Shown here: piece after piece, positions 53,249 through 62,305 of the stretch
Numbering within the stretch: the first letter of the stretch is position 1
How the letters are laid out: every line of letters begins with the position of its first letter
Assembly: GCF_009469595.2 (NCBI RefSeq)
Contig: NZ_SSXV01000010.1
Span: 62,001-126,000 of the forward strand
DNA: 64,000 nt
Direction: 5' to 3'
Source of the DNA: Thauera sp. 2A1
GTDB taxonomy: Bacteria > Pseudomonadota > Gammaproteobacteria > Burkholderiales > Rhodocyclaceae
Notes under the pieces: model-generated
What the model was told of the DNA's origin: nothing
Database searches by the model: none
What the model saw: the letters and a program-made list of their open reading frames with translations, nothing else
Position numbers and translations under genes: made by a program

Positions 53249-55264
53249 TCAATTCCCGACAAGCACCGGTTGGAACATCGTTCGCAACTGAGTCGCACCA
53301 TAGTCCGTCAAGTGATGCGTGTCCCGATACCAGGTACGAGAGTCCCGCGCAACCATGCATCGTCCCGTCCCACACAGTGCGAGCGTTGGCGACAACGTCC
53401 GAATCCCCGATTGCTCCCGCATGCGTTCGAAAACCTCCAGCGCGGCGCTCTGACGCGACAGATGCTCTTTCAGGGACGGACCGAAAGCGGCCTGCCCCCG
53501 GCCCTTGATACTCTCGATTCCTTTCCGATACGGCACCAAGTCGTTGGCGAGCTCCGGTACATCTTCGATGAATATCACCTCCTTGCCCGCCCGGCGGAGG
53601 AACGCCGCGGTCTGCTCCATTGCCGCCCAAAAGTCGAAACCGCTGCCAACACCCGAAGACCTCGCTGCACCTGCCGAATCAACCCAATACCCGGCGAGGA
53701 TAATTCGACGAACCGGTTGCATGGCGACAAAATCGAGAAGCGCGTCCATGATCCTGGCGCATTCCGGCCGGCTCGGCGGGATATACCCCCGCACTGGCGT
53801 GCAACTCGAATAAGTGAATGCTGCCCCGGAAACACCGAGCTCCCCTGCAAGCCGGTCCAGACCCGCGACCCACATGCGCGCATGCGAATCGCCGAGCAGC
53901 AGAAATTCGGGAACATCCGCGAGAGATTCGGACTTGCCAAGCCGGCAGCCAGCCGCTCCCTCACGTATCGCAACCGGATCCGGGTTACTCTCGCAGCGAA
54001 CGCCCGGCACCAGCCGCACGTCCTCTCCCAACTGCACGACCGATTCGGGCAACAGTCTGGCATGGCCTGAAGAATCGCGTCCCATCTCGATGACGACTGA
54101 CCCCATGACAAACATGGCTATCGACACGACGGCTCCCGCTCCCAATGTCGCGCGCAACCGGCGCCCCACGGCAGCCTTGCGGCGAAACGGCCGCTCGATC
54201 CAGCGCCACGACAACCACGAAACACCGAATACGATAGCAATGATCCCGGCAGTCGGAATCTCAGGCAAACCCCACGCATACCAGCCCGCCGAACGAAAGA
54301 AGACCAGCAGCGGCCAATGCCACAGATACAACGAGTAGGAAATCAGGCCGACGACCACCAGCGGCCGCAATGAAAGCGCCCGCGAAATCATGGACGGCTT
54401 TCTGCATGATCCCGCATAGATTGTCAGGCAGGCCCCGAGTACGACCGGCAAGGCGCTAACTCCGGGAAAAGGCGTAGTGTCCGTGTATATGATGATCGGC
54501 GCTATCACCAATAAAAGCCCGACAAATCCGCATATGTTCGCAACGGGCACGCTCGCACGCCGCTCCCGCCCTCCTGCCAGCCAGGCCGCGAGCAGACCGC
54601 CGGCCAGCAACTCCCAGGCTCGGGCTGGCAGCAGATAGAAGGCAGCCGCTGCATCCAAGCGCATCAACACAACGCTGAAGACAAGCGACGCGACAGCAAG
54701 CAGGGCCATCTCCAGCACAGGGGGTTTCAGCTTGATCCCATTCCCGGGCACATCGCCCCTGCGCCTCAACCAGTAAGCCAGTACCAGCAAGCACGGCAGC
54801 ACCAAGTAGAACTGCTCCTCGACCGCAAGCGACCATGTATGCAGCAAAGGCTGAACCGCAAGCGCATTCTGATTCCAGTAATCACTTTGCGTCCGCCAGA
54901 ACAGATGATTCGACGAGAAATATCCGATGCTGCGCGCAGCACGCCCGCTCTCGATCAACTCCCCCGGAACCAGCAGGACGCTTCCTGCCGCCAGCGTGAA
55001 TGCGACGACCGCCGTCAATGCAGGCAATATCCTGCGGACACGGCGCTCGTAGAAACCCCAAAACGCGAACGCGCCCCGCCCCATCTCGGTCAATAAATGG
55101 CCCGTGATCAGGTAACCCGAGATCACGAAGAAGACATCGACACCAACGTAGCCACCTTCGACAAACCCGATATCTGCATGAAACAAGACAACCACAACGA
55201 CAGCAATTGCACGCAGCCCATCAATATCAGGCCGATACTGCCGAAAGGACTCACATGCGCTCAA
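53249..55264 (-). CDS. OafA/YrhL-type acyltransferase with SGNH domain
   Basis: 671 residues. The N-terminal Acyltransferase_3 membrane domain (about 1-380; YRPDIDGLRAIAVVVVVLFH, WSLAVEEQFY) is fused to a periplasmic SGNH hydrolase-like domain (LLLGDSHARMW, later DTHHLTDYGA). Such proteins O-acetylate LPS, O-antigen or peptidoglycan. The start is TTG at 55262-55264, preceded by GCGAGAG; the conserved YRPDIDGLRA begins ten residues later, so no other start fits. The membrane helices and SGNH catalytic Ser, Asp and His are present. It is distinct from the truncated acyltransferase at 59571. Confidence 0.88.
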   Translation of the reverse strand: MSACESFRQYRPDIDGLRAIAVVVVVLFHADIGFVEGGYVGVDVFFVISGYLITGHLLTEMGRGAFAFWGFYERRVRRILPALTAVVAFTLAAGSVLLVPGELIESGRAARSIGYFSSNHLFWRTQSDYWNQNALAVQPLLHTWSLAVEEQFYLVLPCLLVLAYWLRRRGDVPGNGIKLKPPVLEMALLAVASLVFSVVLMRLDAAAAFYLLPARAWELLAGGLLAAWLAGGRERRASVPVANICGFVGLLLVIAPIIIYTDTTPFPGVSALPVVLGACLTIYAGSCRKPSMISRALSLRPLVVVGLISYSLYLWHWPLLVFFRSAGWYAWGLPEIPTAGIIAIVFGVSWLSWRWIERPFRRKAAVGRRLRATLGAGAVVSIAMFVMGSVVIEMGRDSSGHARLLPESVVQLGEDVRLVPGVRCESNPDPVAIREGAAGCRLGKSESLADVPEFLLLGDSHARMWVAGLDRLAGELGVSGAAFTYSSCTPVRGYIPPSRPECARIMDALLDFVAMQPVRRIILAGYWVDSAGAARSSGVGSGFDFWAAMEQTAAFLRRAGKEVIFIEDVPELANDLVPYRKGIESIKGRGQAAFGPSLKEHLSRQSAALEVFERMREQSGIRTLSPTLALCGTGRCMVARDSRTWYRDTHHLTDYGATQLRTMFQPVLVGN

Positions 55265-55315
55265 TTAAACTCTCGCCTCAAACGCCGTACCCATAAACGT
55301 CTCTGACGCATCCAC

Positions 55316-56419
55316 TTAATTGCAGATCAATCGATCCAACCCAAAATGTGCGAGCAGCGCAGCCCGTCTAAGCATGTATTTAACCCGCCAACTTCGCATA
55401 TCGAGCTGCCAAACCTCATTACTCAAAGGGCGCGCATGCCCTCCACCTAGCCATAGCAATCCATCATAGATCCAAGCCGAGTGAGCATGACGAGCCTTCC
55501 AGGCGTGTTCGGCACAAACGGGAAACCATAGCCTCCCGTCTTTCGACGCCCACACATCGCCGTAATTGTCCGTGTCTTTTGACCACCCGCCAAGCACGAA
55601 CATATACTCCCCATCGCTTAACAAGGAGAACCAGAGTCGCTCGCCCCAAGGCGCATCCGGCTCTCTAATCCAATTCACTCCATCATCAGACGACCAAACG
55701 TCATTCCGGGCTTCATACTCGGGCACATAGTTCCCGCCCCCCATTATCCACATCCGTCCCTTGTGCACAATTGCACGAGCAAAGCCACGCGGCGCCCAAT
55801 CCGCATTAGGTTTAACCAGCCTCCAATCCTTCCCGTCGGATGAACTCCAAACATCATTCCTTAACTTCCCCTCTTTGGCTTTATGATATTCCTCTATCCC
55901 TCCAAGAATCCACATTCGCCCCTTGAAACTAACCACACCAGCGGCAAATCGTGGCGACCATGGGGCCCGGCTATTTATTTCAGACCACTCCTTACCATTG
56001 TTCGAACTCCAAACAGAGTTACTTGCAGAACTTGTCGGCAGTCGTCCGTCAGCCCATCCGCCAATCACCCACATTGCTCCGCCATGCACTATCGTCATAG
56101 GAAAATCGCTGTGTCGCCATGGTGCCTCGTTCGTTACCCTTTCCCAAACAACACCATCAGCAGAAGACCAAACATCCCTTAACGAACTAGCGGCCGAATC
56201 AAACCATCCACCAAACACCCAAATCCTGCCACCGAAAACTAGCTCTCCGCTGGAGTCACGTGGAGACCAAGCTGCATTACTCTGTAAGTTAACCCAATCA
56301 ACTCTAGGCGCGTAATTTAAGAACGCAAAAACACCACCACAAGCAAGAACTAGCGCACCAATCGAGAAGCAAAAAACTAACTTAACAAAACGACGAAAAT
56401 CGAGCTGCCTTAAACTCAC
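55316..56419 (-). CDS. Kelch-type beta-propeller protein, membrane-anchored
   Basis: 367 residues: an N-terminal hydrophobic helix (about 13-35, anchor or signal) followed by six or seven kelch-like repeats with the pattern G-RxWVxGG (GGRIWVFGGW, GGAMWVIGGW, KGRMWILGG, KGRMWIMGG, YMFVLGGW, DGLLWLGGG) alternating with DVWSSxDGxxW. This predicts a beta-propeller outside the cytoplasmic membrane. Base composition is visibly AT-richer than upstream genes. Its role is unknown; it might bind or trim the polysaccharide, as its neighbour looks like a uronyl epimerase. Confidence 0.75.
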   Translation of the reverse strand: MSLRQLDFRRFVKLVFCFSIGALVLACGGVFAFLNYAPRVDWVNLQSNAAWSPRDSSGELVFGGRIWVFGGWFDSAASSLRDVWSSADGVVWERVTNEAPWRHSDFPMTIVHGGAMWVIGGWADGRLPTSSASNSVWSSNNGKEWSEINSRAPWSPRFAAGVVSFKGRMWILGGIEEYHKAKEGKLRNDVWSSSDGKDWRLVKPNADWAPRGFARAIVHKGRMWIMGGGNYVPEYEARNDVWSSDDGVNWIREPDAPWGERLWFSLLSDGEYMFVLGGWSKDTDNYGDVWASKDGRLWFPVCAEHAWKARHAHSAWIYDGLLWLGGGHARPLSNEVWQLDMRSWRVKYMLRRAALLAHFGLDRLICN

Positions 56420-56496
56420 GCTAACGTCCTCGCACTACATCTTCACACTGCGAATCGATCATATTCAATTTCAACATTGGAACCACTGAGACTCAA

Positions 56497-58209
56497 TCAT
56501 TGCTGGATAAAATGCGCCCCTGCATGCTTCAAAAAGAACGCATTCACATCCACTGGCCCGGACAATAAATAATAACCAACCACATCAATCGAGAAGTCGT
56601 CCGTCACATTGGCCGTGTACACTCTTAACGTAAGCGATTCTGGCGCAGAAACAAGAGCATCGTTACCATCAAAGCCTAGACGATTTACGATCACGATATT
56701 ATCTAAATTCGGTTCAAGCGCCGGATAATACCGAGAGCTGCGGACCCCGTGCCGATCCTCCAGAAACATGCCGAGTGGCACACGCTTCTCTGACCGAAGA
56801 ACAATAGCCAACATTGCATCAGAGCCTAACTTTCCTTCAACTGAAAACGTAATCCGCGCCTCATCGTTCAGAGAATCAGTACTGCCCGACAAAACCTTGG
56901 CCCGACGAGCTATCACAACTCTATTTTTTCTCGCGCTTCTAGCATCCAGACCAACCCCCGAAAGCTGCCCTCCTTCGGTTAGTTGCTTCGAATCTTCGAC
57001 CACAAGGAATTTATCTTTTTTGTATACGTAAACATCGACGCCGTTTTCAACAGCAAGCTGACATTGTGACGGGCGCTTCGGAATGGGAAAGCGAACAACA
57101 AGCCTCTGATCAAGCGAGTGACTGCTGTACTGCTTATCACCAGTTCTACTTATTCGAACACCATTAGTAAAGCAGTTCACATTAACGGCATATGTATCTG
57201 TCCAGTACGGGTGGGGAGGACCGATCATCGAAAAATTTACCCACAACTGGCCATCTCTGCCTCTCGATACGACCAAAGGGTATCCTCTCTCAAAAGCCAC
57301 TCTCCGAGCATTCTCAGATCGCCGATAAGCTCGATCTCCCGTAATCAAGCGCAGAGCGCGAAACTGAGCCAATTCAAGCAAGTTATAATGTGTTGGATTG
57401 ATTACCTTTGGGTTCAGTTGATACCACGTCCAACTTTTTTCATTATTATAAAAATCTAACTCTCGATTGAAAAACCCCCGCCTTGCACACTCATACCCAT
57501 CTCTAAGGGCCTTCTCCCCCGTAGCCGACGCCAGAAGATAAAGCGCCTGCAACCCCCATAAATGACCATTAAGTACAAAGAATTCCTGCTGATCGCTAAT
57601 ATTGTTCCAAACATAAGAGGAAATCCAGCATCCCTTCGACGACCTCCAGATTACCCCACCCTGTTCCGGACCGAGTAAAGCCAGCTTAGCACTGCCAACT
57701 GATGCGTAGAGATATCTCGGATTCTTCGTGATCTCCCAAGCGGCGTACAGCACTAAAGGACCGAAAAAGTCTGGCATACCAGACCACCACGGGGAACGAA
57801 TATCTACATAAGACTTGTAATCAAAACCATAAAGCCAACGCTTTACACCCGAACTCACTTCCGACGGCTTATAGCCATCTAACATATAGTCGATTAACAT
57901 CGTCGCGCGAACTAGAGCTGATTCGTCTTTCGTTCGCTGATAGCGAACTAACAACCGAAATGCCTGCGAAAAAATTTGCAGCGGATTTTTTGTGTCCATG
58001 ACCGCACGGAGCTCGTCGTCTGATCTGGCAAGCGGTTTCTCCCAATGCATCAAGAAAGGGGCGAGATGCGCATCCGGGCGAGAAGCTATATTCTGCGGTT
58101 TGAGATTATCGCCGAGGAATTTTATTTCAGAGTGCAGCACTTCTATATTCTGCTCAAAGGCTGCCCCACCGCACCAAATCGCAATAATTAACGCTAATGA
58201 CTGGAGCAT
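56497..58209 (-). CDS. Glucuronyl C5-epimerase-like protein
   Basis: 570 residues from ATG 58207-58209, chosen for a signal-peptide-like N-terminus (MLQSLALIIAIWCGGAAFEQ); starts up to 58311 are possible. The middle resembles the C-terminal domain of D-glucuronyl C5-epimerases: IRSPWWSGMPDFFGPLVLYA, FVLNGHLWGLQALYLLASATGEKALRD shortened here, then WTWYQLNPKVINPTHYNLLE and AQFRALRLITGDRAY, in the same order. The C-terminal 200 residues look like a beta-sandwich add-on. It would epimerise uronic acids in a secreted polysaccharide. Codon use and GC are unlike the core locus. Assignment rests on motif order only. Confidence 0.55.
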   Translation of the reverse strand: MLQSLALIIAIWCGGAAFEQNIEVLHSEIKFLGDNLKPQNIASRPDAHLAPFLMHWEKPLARSDDELRAVMDTKNPLQIFSQAFRLLVRYQRTKDESALVRATMLIDYMLDGYKPSEVSSGVKRWLYGFDYKSYVDIRSPWWSGMPDFFGPLVLYAAWEITKNPRYLYASVGSAKLALLGPEQGGVIWRSSKGCWISSYVWNNISDQQEFFVLNGHLWGLQALYLLASATGEKALRDGYECARRGFFNRELDFYNNEKSWTWYQLNPKVINPTHYNLLELAQFRALRLITGDRAYRRSENARRVAFERGYPLVVSRGRDGQLWVNFSMIGPPHPYWTDTYAVNVNCFTNGVRISRTGDKQYSSHSLDQRLVVRFPIPKRPSQCQLAVENGVDVYVYKKDKFLVVEDSKQLTEGGQLSGVGLDARSARKNRVVIARRAKVLSGSTDSLNDEARITFSVEGKLGSDAMLAIVLRSEKRVPLGMFLEDRHGVRSSRYYPALEPNLDNIVIVNRLGFDGNDALVSAPESLTLRVYTANVTDDFSIDVVGYYLLSGPVDVNAFFLKHAGAHFIQQ

Positions 58210-58341
58210 CTTACAAGTATTGTGACTCACATTAAAAGACGCCGACCTCTCAGGCAACTGAAGACCTAAGAAACACCACACGCTAGACACTCCGTCGAGC
58301 ATGATCTGCAATTAGATAGAGAGATAGATAGAGCAAACACC

Positions 58342-59606
58342 CAGGGCAATCGCACCTTCATGTCATAACCCCAAGCAACTCGGCCCGAAACTCGTCGATC
58401 GTCGCAGCCAGCATGCGCTTGGACTTGATGCTCGCCTTGCGCGTCGTGTTGAGCCGAAGCAGGTTCATCACGATGTGGCGAACGATGGCGAGATTGTTGG
58501 CAGCGTAGCCGCTGCGCACCCGTGACTGATCCTCGTTGAATTGCACATCCAGACACCAGTGAAGCCGATTCTCGATCTCCCAGTGACTGCGTACGGCCCG
58601 AGCGATGCACTCGGCGTCGGCGGGCAGGCTGCTGATGTAGAAGACGCGCTCGGTGCTGGTGTGTTCGCCCACGGTGCGAATGCGCTCGACAACCGCAAAG
58701 CTTTCCAGATCCTGCCAGTCCTCGGACTTGTAGAGGCGATCGATCGCGGCGTAGGCGCGGCATCGACGGACTTCGATGCGGCCGTGGTCCTTGATCGTGG
58801 TCTCGTGCATCGAGTTCGGCGTCAGCGGGCCTCGTGGATCGATGTTGGCGAACAGGATCAAGTCGTGCAGGTTCGGATGGTTCTCATTTACGCACAGCAC
58901 GTAATGCGCGCCGCGCTCGCGGATCGTGCGGACGATCTTCGTTTGGGTGCCCATCGCATCGATCGTCACCACGCAGCCCTCGATCGCCAACTTGGCGAGC
59001 AGTTCGGGAATCGCGGTGATCTCATTCGACTTCTCGGCGGTTGCGGTCTGGCCCAGCACGACGCCCATGCCCGCCGCAAACGCGCTGACCAGGTGCAGCG
59101 GACTGGCGTCGGTCTTGCTCTTGCCGCCCGAGCGCCGGCTGGTCTTGCCATCGATCGCCACGACCGTACCCCGGCCAGTGCTGGCACCACCATGCCCACC
59201 CAGCGCCGGAACGCCGACTCGAACTCGTCCGGCGCGATCAGGCCGAACAGGCGTCCGATCGTGTCGTGAGACGGGATGCCGTGCTCAAGCTTCATGAAGC
59301 CTCGCAGCCAGTCGATCTTGGCCTCGCCCCACAGTTCGATGTCGACGAAATCGTCCACGCCCGAGAGTACCGCACACACTGCCACCGTCAGCAACTCGGC
59401 CAGGTCGTGGCGTGTGTGCCGCGCGCTGCGCGGGTCGGAAATCGAGACGAACACCTGCGTCAGCGGCATGACGTTTCCTGCCTTCATGGGATGCCCAAAA
59501 AGGTAGGAAACTACACAAGTTATGGCAATGTGAACAGGGGTCTCGCAAGGCCATGAAAGTTAAAGAGTTATTACGTTGGCTTATGTAAAGTTGGTGCGAT
59601 TGCCCT
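58342..59606 (-). mobile_element. ISAs1-family insertion sequence
   Basis: The 1265-bp element is bounded by perfect 15-bp inverted repeats: CAGGGCAATCGCACC (58342-58356) and GGTGCGATTGCCCTG (59592-59606). It holds one ISAs1-type transposase gene in two frames. The flanks (AGCAAACACC left, AAGAAGACAG right) do not match, so there is no target-site duplication; a deletion or recombination at one end followed insertion. At its right edge it cuts an acyltransferase gene. Confidence 0.92.
58358..59487 (-). pseudogene. ISAs1-family transposase, frameshifted
   Basis: DDE transposase split by a -1 shift. The N-terminal part (59487 down to about 59170; LAELLTVAVCAVLSGVDDFV, HGIPSHDTIGRLFGLI, FESAFRRWVGMVV) and the C-terminal part (from about 59161 to 58358; AIDGKTSRRSGGK, VVTIDAMGTQTKIVR, HWEIENRLHWCLDVQFNEDQ) together make one full protein. 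The switch lies at a GGGG run (CCCC at 59169-59172 on this strand). The family normally uses one frame, so a mutation is more likely than programmed slippage. All catalytic motifs are otherwise present. Confidence 0.88.
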
Positions 59607-59891
59607 GAAGAAGACAGCAAGATAGTAAAGCGGAAATATCCTTAACGCACGTCGTGCATAAAATGCGCGCAGGTCAATCGACCCCGTCTCCTTTTTCTCT
59701 TTAATCAACAAATGTGTGATCAAGGAACCGGAAAGAACAAAGAATATGCTTACACCCACATGGGCACTGAAAATTGAAGCGACAGCCGCATTATCGCCAC
59801 CAATGCGAGACCAGATCTCGGCGTGAGAGGCAATTACAAATAGAACAGAAATACCTCTCAACCCATCAAATCCCAATATCTTTTCATTCAT
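59571..59891 (-). pseudogene. Acyltransferase_3 gene truncated by the IS
   Basis: The first 95 codons of an Acyltransferase_3 (OafA-like) gene: ILGFDGLRGISVLFVIASHA, HVGVSIFFVLSGSLITHLLI and ARRALRIFPLYYLAVFF. The frame then runs into the IS inverted repeat at 59606 and stops at 59571 after 11 foreign codons. The missing ~250 codons are not found on the other side of the IS, so sequence was deleted. It is AT-rich like the neighbouring island. Confidence 0.9.
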
Positions 59892-60143
59892 TAATAACAG
59901 CCTGCATTAAAAAATGCCGAAAACTTTTGGATTGCTTCATTTATCTTAAAAAATGAAGGAACCTTTATTGAGTCAAAATTTATCGCCTACCTAAGAACAA
60001 AAAACGTTTATTTCAATAAGCGAGATTCAGCGCGCCTTCTTGAGCCATACCTTCCCTGTCACATTATTTTAACGAGAGCCTTTGCTTTACCGCTTCTAAA
60101 GAATAGGCTTAAGATTCCCGGGTGGAGAAAATATGAGTTATCT
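59892..60143. other. 252-bp AT-rich noncoding interval
   Basis: No gene is visible. The stretch is markedly AT-rich and separates the epimerase gene from the truncated acyltransferase. It probably holds the promoter of the latter and is the scar of an island boundary. No clear terminator or repeat stands out. Confidence 0.4.
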
Positions 60144-61055
60144 TTACCCGTAATCGACCAAGGAGGTTCTCATTGCCTCGGAGGGCGCTACCGGAGGCTC
60201 CCAACCCAATGACTTACGAGCGTGAGCCCAATCGACCTTTAGGGGTAAAGTTAGGCTTTCCATCTCTCGCTGAAAACCGCACGCTCGCCCAAAAAATCGA
60301 AGGAGCCAAGGTGAAACAGATATGTTCGCGATGCGCTTTTCATCATCCACCGCCATTTCTGACACCAGATGTGAAACGCTATAATCAGAACCGTCCCCAA
60401 TCACATACATTCCTCCTGGCCTTCCAGGAGTTGCACATCTAAGCAGGAAGTCGGCAAGATTCTCTACGAATATGAATGACCGCTTTGCGCGCGCCGCACC
60501 AAATGGCAAAGGGAATCCCCGTCTGACCAGTCGTCGGAGCCGCATAAAGTTGCCCGGACATGCCGGACCATAAACCATAGGCGGACGAACGATCGTCAAG
60601 GCATCCGGCCTGGACCGGAAGCGATCTTCCAAGGCTTGATCCGCCGCCAGCTTGGATCTCGTGTACGCCGTATCCGGTGACGGCCGGGAATATTCGGTGA
60701 TCGGTTCGGCGCTCCAGTTGCCATAAACACCGACCGAACTGACATGCACCAGACGGCCGATGCCATTCTCGATCACGTGGCTCGCCAGCATCAGAGGCAA
60801 TTGGCAATTTGCCGCGTCGAAATCGGAATCGGTGCTCCGGCCATGGACATGCGCACGACCGGCAAGATTGATCAACGCATCTGCATCGACGTAGGTTGCT
60901 GGGAGCGGGCCATCGTAGCCCGACTGGGCGGCATATCGCGCCAGCTCGTCGTCACGCCGGCGCGTCAGTACCAATACATCGTGCCCCTCAGCCGCGGCAC
61001 GCTTGACCAGTGCGCGGCCGATGTAGCCGGAGCCTCCGGCGACGATCAGCTTCAC
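60144..61055 (-). CDS. NAD-dependent sugar epimerase (WbpV/GalE-like)
   Basis: 303-residue extended SDR protein: KLIVAGGSGYIGRALVKRA (NAD site), INLAGRAHVHG, VSSVGVYGN and the catalytic YTRSKLAAD (Tyr-x3-Lys). It resembles the UDP-HexNAc 4-epimerases/reductases of the WbpV kind, which sit just before wbpL in Pseudomonas loci. Start GTG 61053-61055 overlaps the stop of the GT gene (GTGA) and follows AAAGGAA. It probably supplies the nucleotide sugar used by the initiating transferase at 52042. The exact substrate is unknown. Confidence 0.85.
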   Translation of the reverse strand: MKLIVAGGSGYIGRALVKRAAAEGHDVLVLTRRRDDELARYAAQSGYDGPLPATYVDADALINLAGRAHVHGRSTDSDFDAANCQLPLMLASHVIENGIGRLVHVSSVGVYGNWSAEPITEYSRPSPDTAYTRSKLAADQALEDRFRSRPDALTIVRPPMVYGPACPGNFMRLRRLVRRGFPLPFGAARAKRSFIFVENLADFLLRCATPGRPGGMYVIGDGSDYSVSHLVSEMAVDDEKRIANISVSPWLLRFFGRACGFQREMESLTLPLKVDWAHARKSLGWEPPVAPSEAMRTSLVDYG

Positions 61056-62305
61056 CGCGTATTCCTTTGGGTGTCGAGTATCTCGAGATAGCGCGCTGCA
61101 AGCGCATCGTAGCTGTGCTGCCGCATTACGTATTCCAGACCCCGCTGCCCCATTTCCGTGCGTGCTTGCTCCGGAAGGTCCGCAAAAGCTGCAAGCGCAT
61201 CTGCAATTCCTGGGATATCTCCCGGCGACACGGAAATGCCCGCGTTGCACTCGGCGACGGGGTCGTTGCCGGCCTCGATGGCGAACAGCACGGGCAAGCG
61301 TGCCAGCATGTAATCGAACAGCTTGTTCGGACTGACACCGAATCGAAACAGCGGTTCGGGGCGCAGCGAAAGGTAGCCGACCTGGCACGCGTCGAGCAAG
61401 GCGGGAATGTTGCGCTTCGGAATCTGATCGAACAGGGCGATCCGATCGGATAATCCTTGCTCGACGATTTCCTGCCTGATTGCCGCGCTCTGTTCCCCCC
61501 TCCCAACGATGATGACGGCAATGCGATCATCCCCTCGCTGACGAAGAAGCGTTACGGATTCGACCAGCGACTGCACGTAATTCGGTGCGCCCATCGCGCC
61601 TGCATAGACCACCACCAGCCGCCCATCGGCGCGCCAGCGCTGCGCCTGTTTCACCGGTTCGCTATCGATGGCGTCGATCCGAGGCGCATGGGTGTCGACC
61701 CCATTGGGGATGTAATACCAGCGCGAAGCTTCGAGCCCCCGTTCCGCCATGTATGGCAACGTCTGGGGCAAGAGCGAGACGACGGCATCGGCCCGCCCAT
61801 ACGCATGACGCTCCAGCCGGTCGGTGACACGCACCAGAGGATGCGTCGGACGCACCCCGGCCAGTTCGACAAGGCTCAGCGGCCACAAGTCGCGTACCTC
61901 GAAAACGGATCGGGCGCCGAAGCGTCGTGCCAATCGGTGGCTCGTGAGGAAGGTGTAGGGATGGGGCGAAGAGGCCACCACCATGTCGGGACGCCCATAT
62001 CTACGGGCCAGGCGGCGTGCGTGAATCGGCAAGGCTGCGGTAAACGCCGTCATGTTCACGAGCCGCCCAATGCCGTTTCCGTCATACGCCGGGGTCGGCA
62101 GAAACTCATATGGCACGCCTTCGACGTCGAGAGCCCCCCGATGCCTTCCCGGCTCATCGAGCAGGTGATGAAACGCGGCCGTTATGACGAGCGCGTTGAC
62201 GCCCTCCGCCTGCCAAGCGTGCGCCAGTTCGTACGGGCGGTTGTACCGTCCCACACCCGGCCCCCCGGCATAGGGGTGCACATACCAGATCGTCGGCGAA
62301 CTCAT
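61052..62305 (-). CDS. GT4-family glycosyltransferase (WbuB-like)
   Basis: 417-residue GT-B enzyme of the long WbuB/WbpY-type subgroup: YVHPYAGGPGVGRYNRPYEL at the start, FEVRDLWPLSLVELAG in the middle, PNGVDTHAP and, near the C-terminus, FGVSPNKLFDYMLARLPVLF. ATG 62303-62305 overlaps the asnB stop (ATGA) and its own stop overlaps the epimerase start, so asnB, GT and epimerase are one unit. It probably adds the second sugar of the repeat unit. Confidence 0.87.
   Translation of the reverse strand: MSSPTIWYVHPYAGGPGVGRYNRPYELAHAWQAEGVNALVITAAFHHLLDEPGRHRGALDVEGVPYEFLPTPAYDGNGIGRLVNMTAFTAALPIHARRLARRYGRPDMVVASSPHPYTFLTSHRLARRFGARSVFEVRDLWPLSLVELAGVRPTHPLVRVTDRLERHAYGRADAVVSLLPQTLPYMAERGLEASRWYYIPNGVDTHAPRIDAIDSEPVKQAQRWRADGRLVVVYAGAMGAPNYVQSLVESVTLLRQRGDDRIAVIIVGRGEQSAAIRQEIVEQGLSDRIALFDQIPKRNIPALLDACQVGYLSLRPEPLFRFGVSPNKLFDYMLARLPVLFAIEAGNDPVAECNAGISVSPGDIPGIADALAAFADLPEQARTEMGQRGLEYVMRQHSYDALAARYLEILDTQRNTR

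Noticed and set aside
58210..58341. Remainder of the truncated acyltransferase left of the IS
   Set aside because: No acyltransferase sequence is visible there; the interval is short, AT-rich and noncoding.
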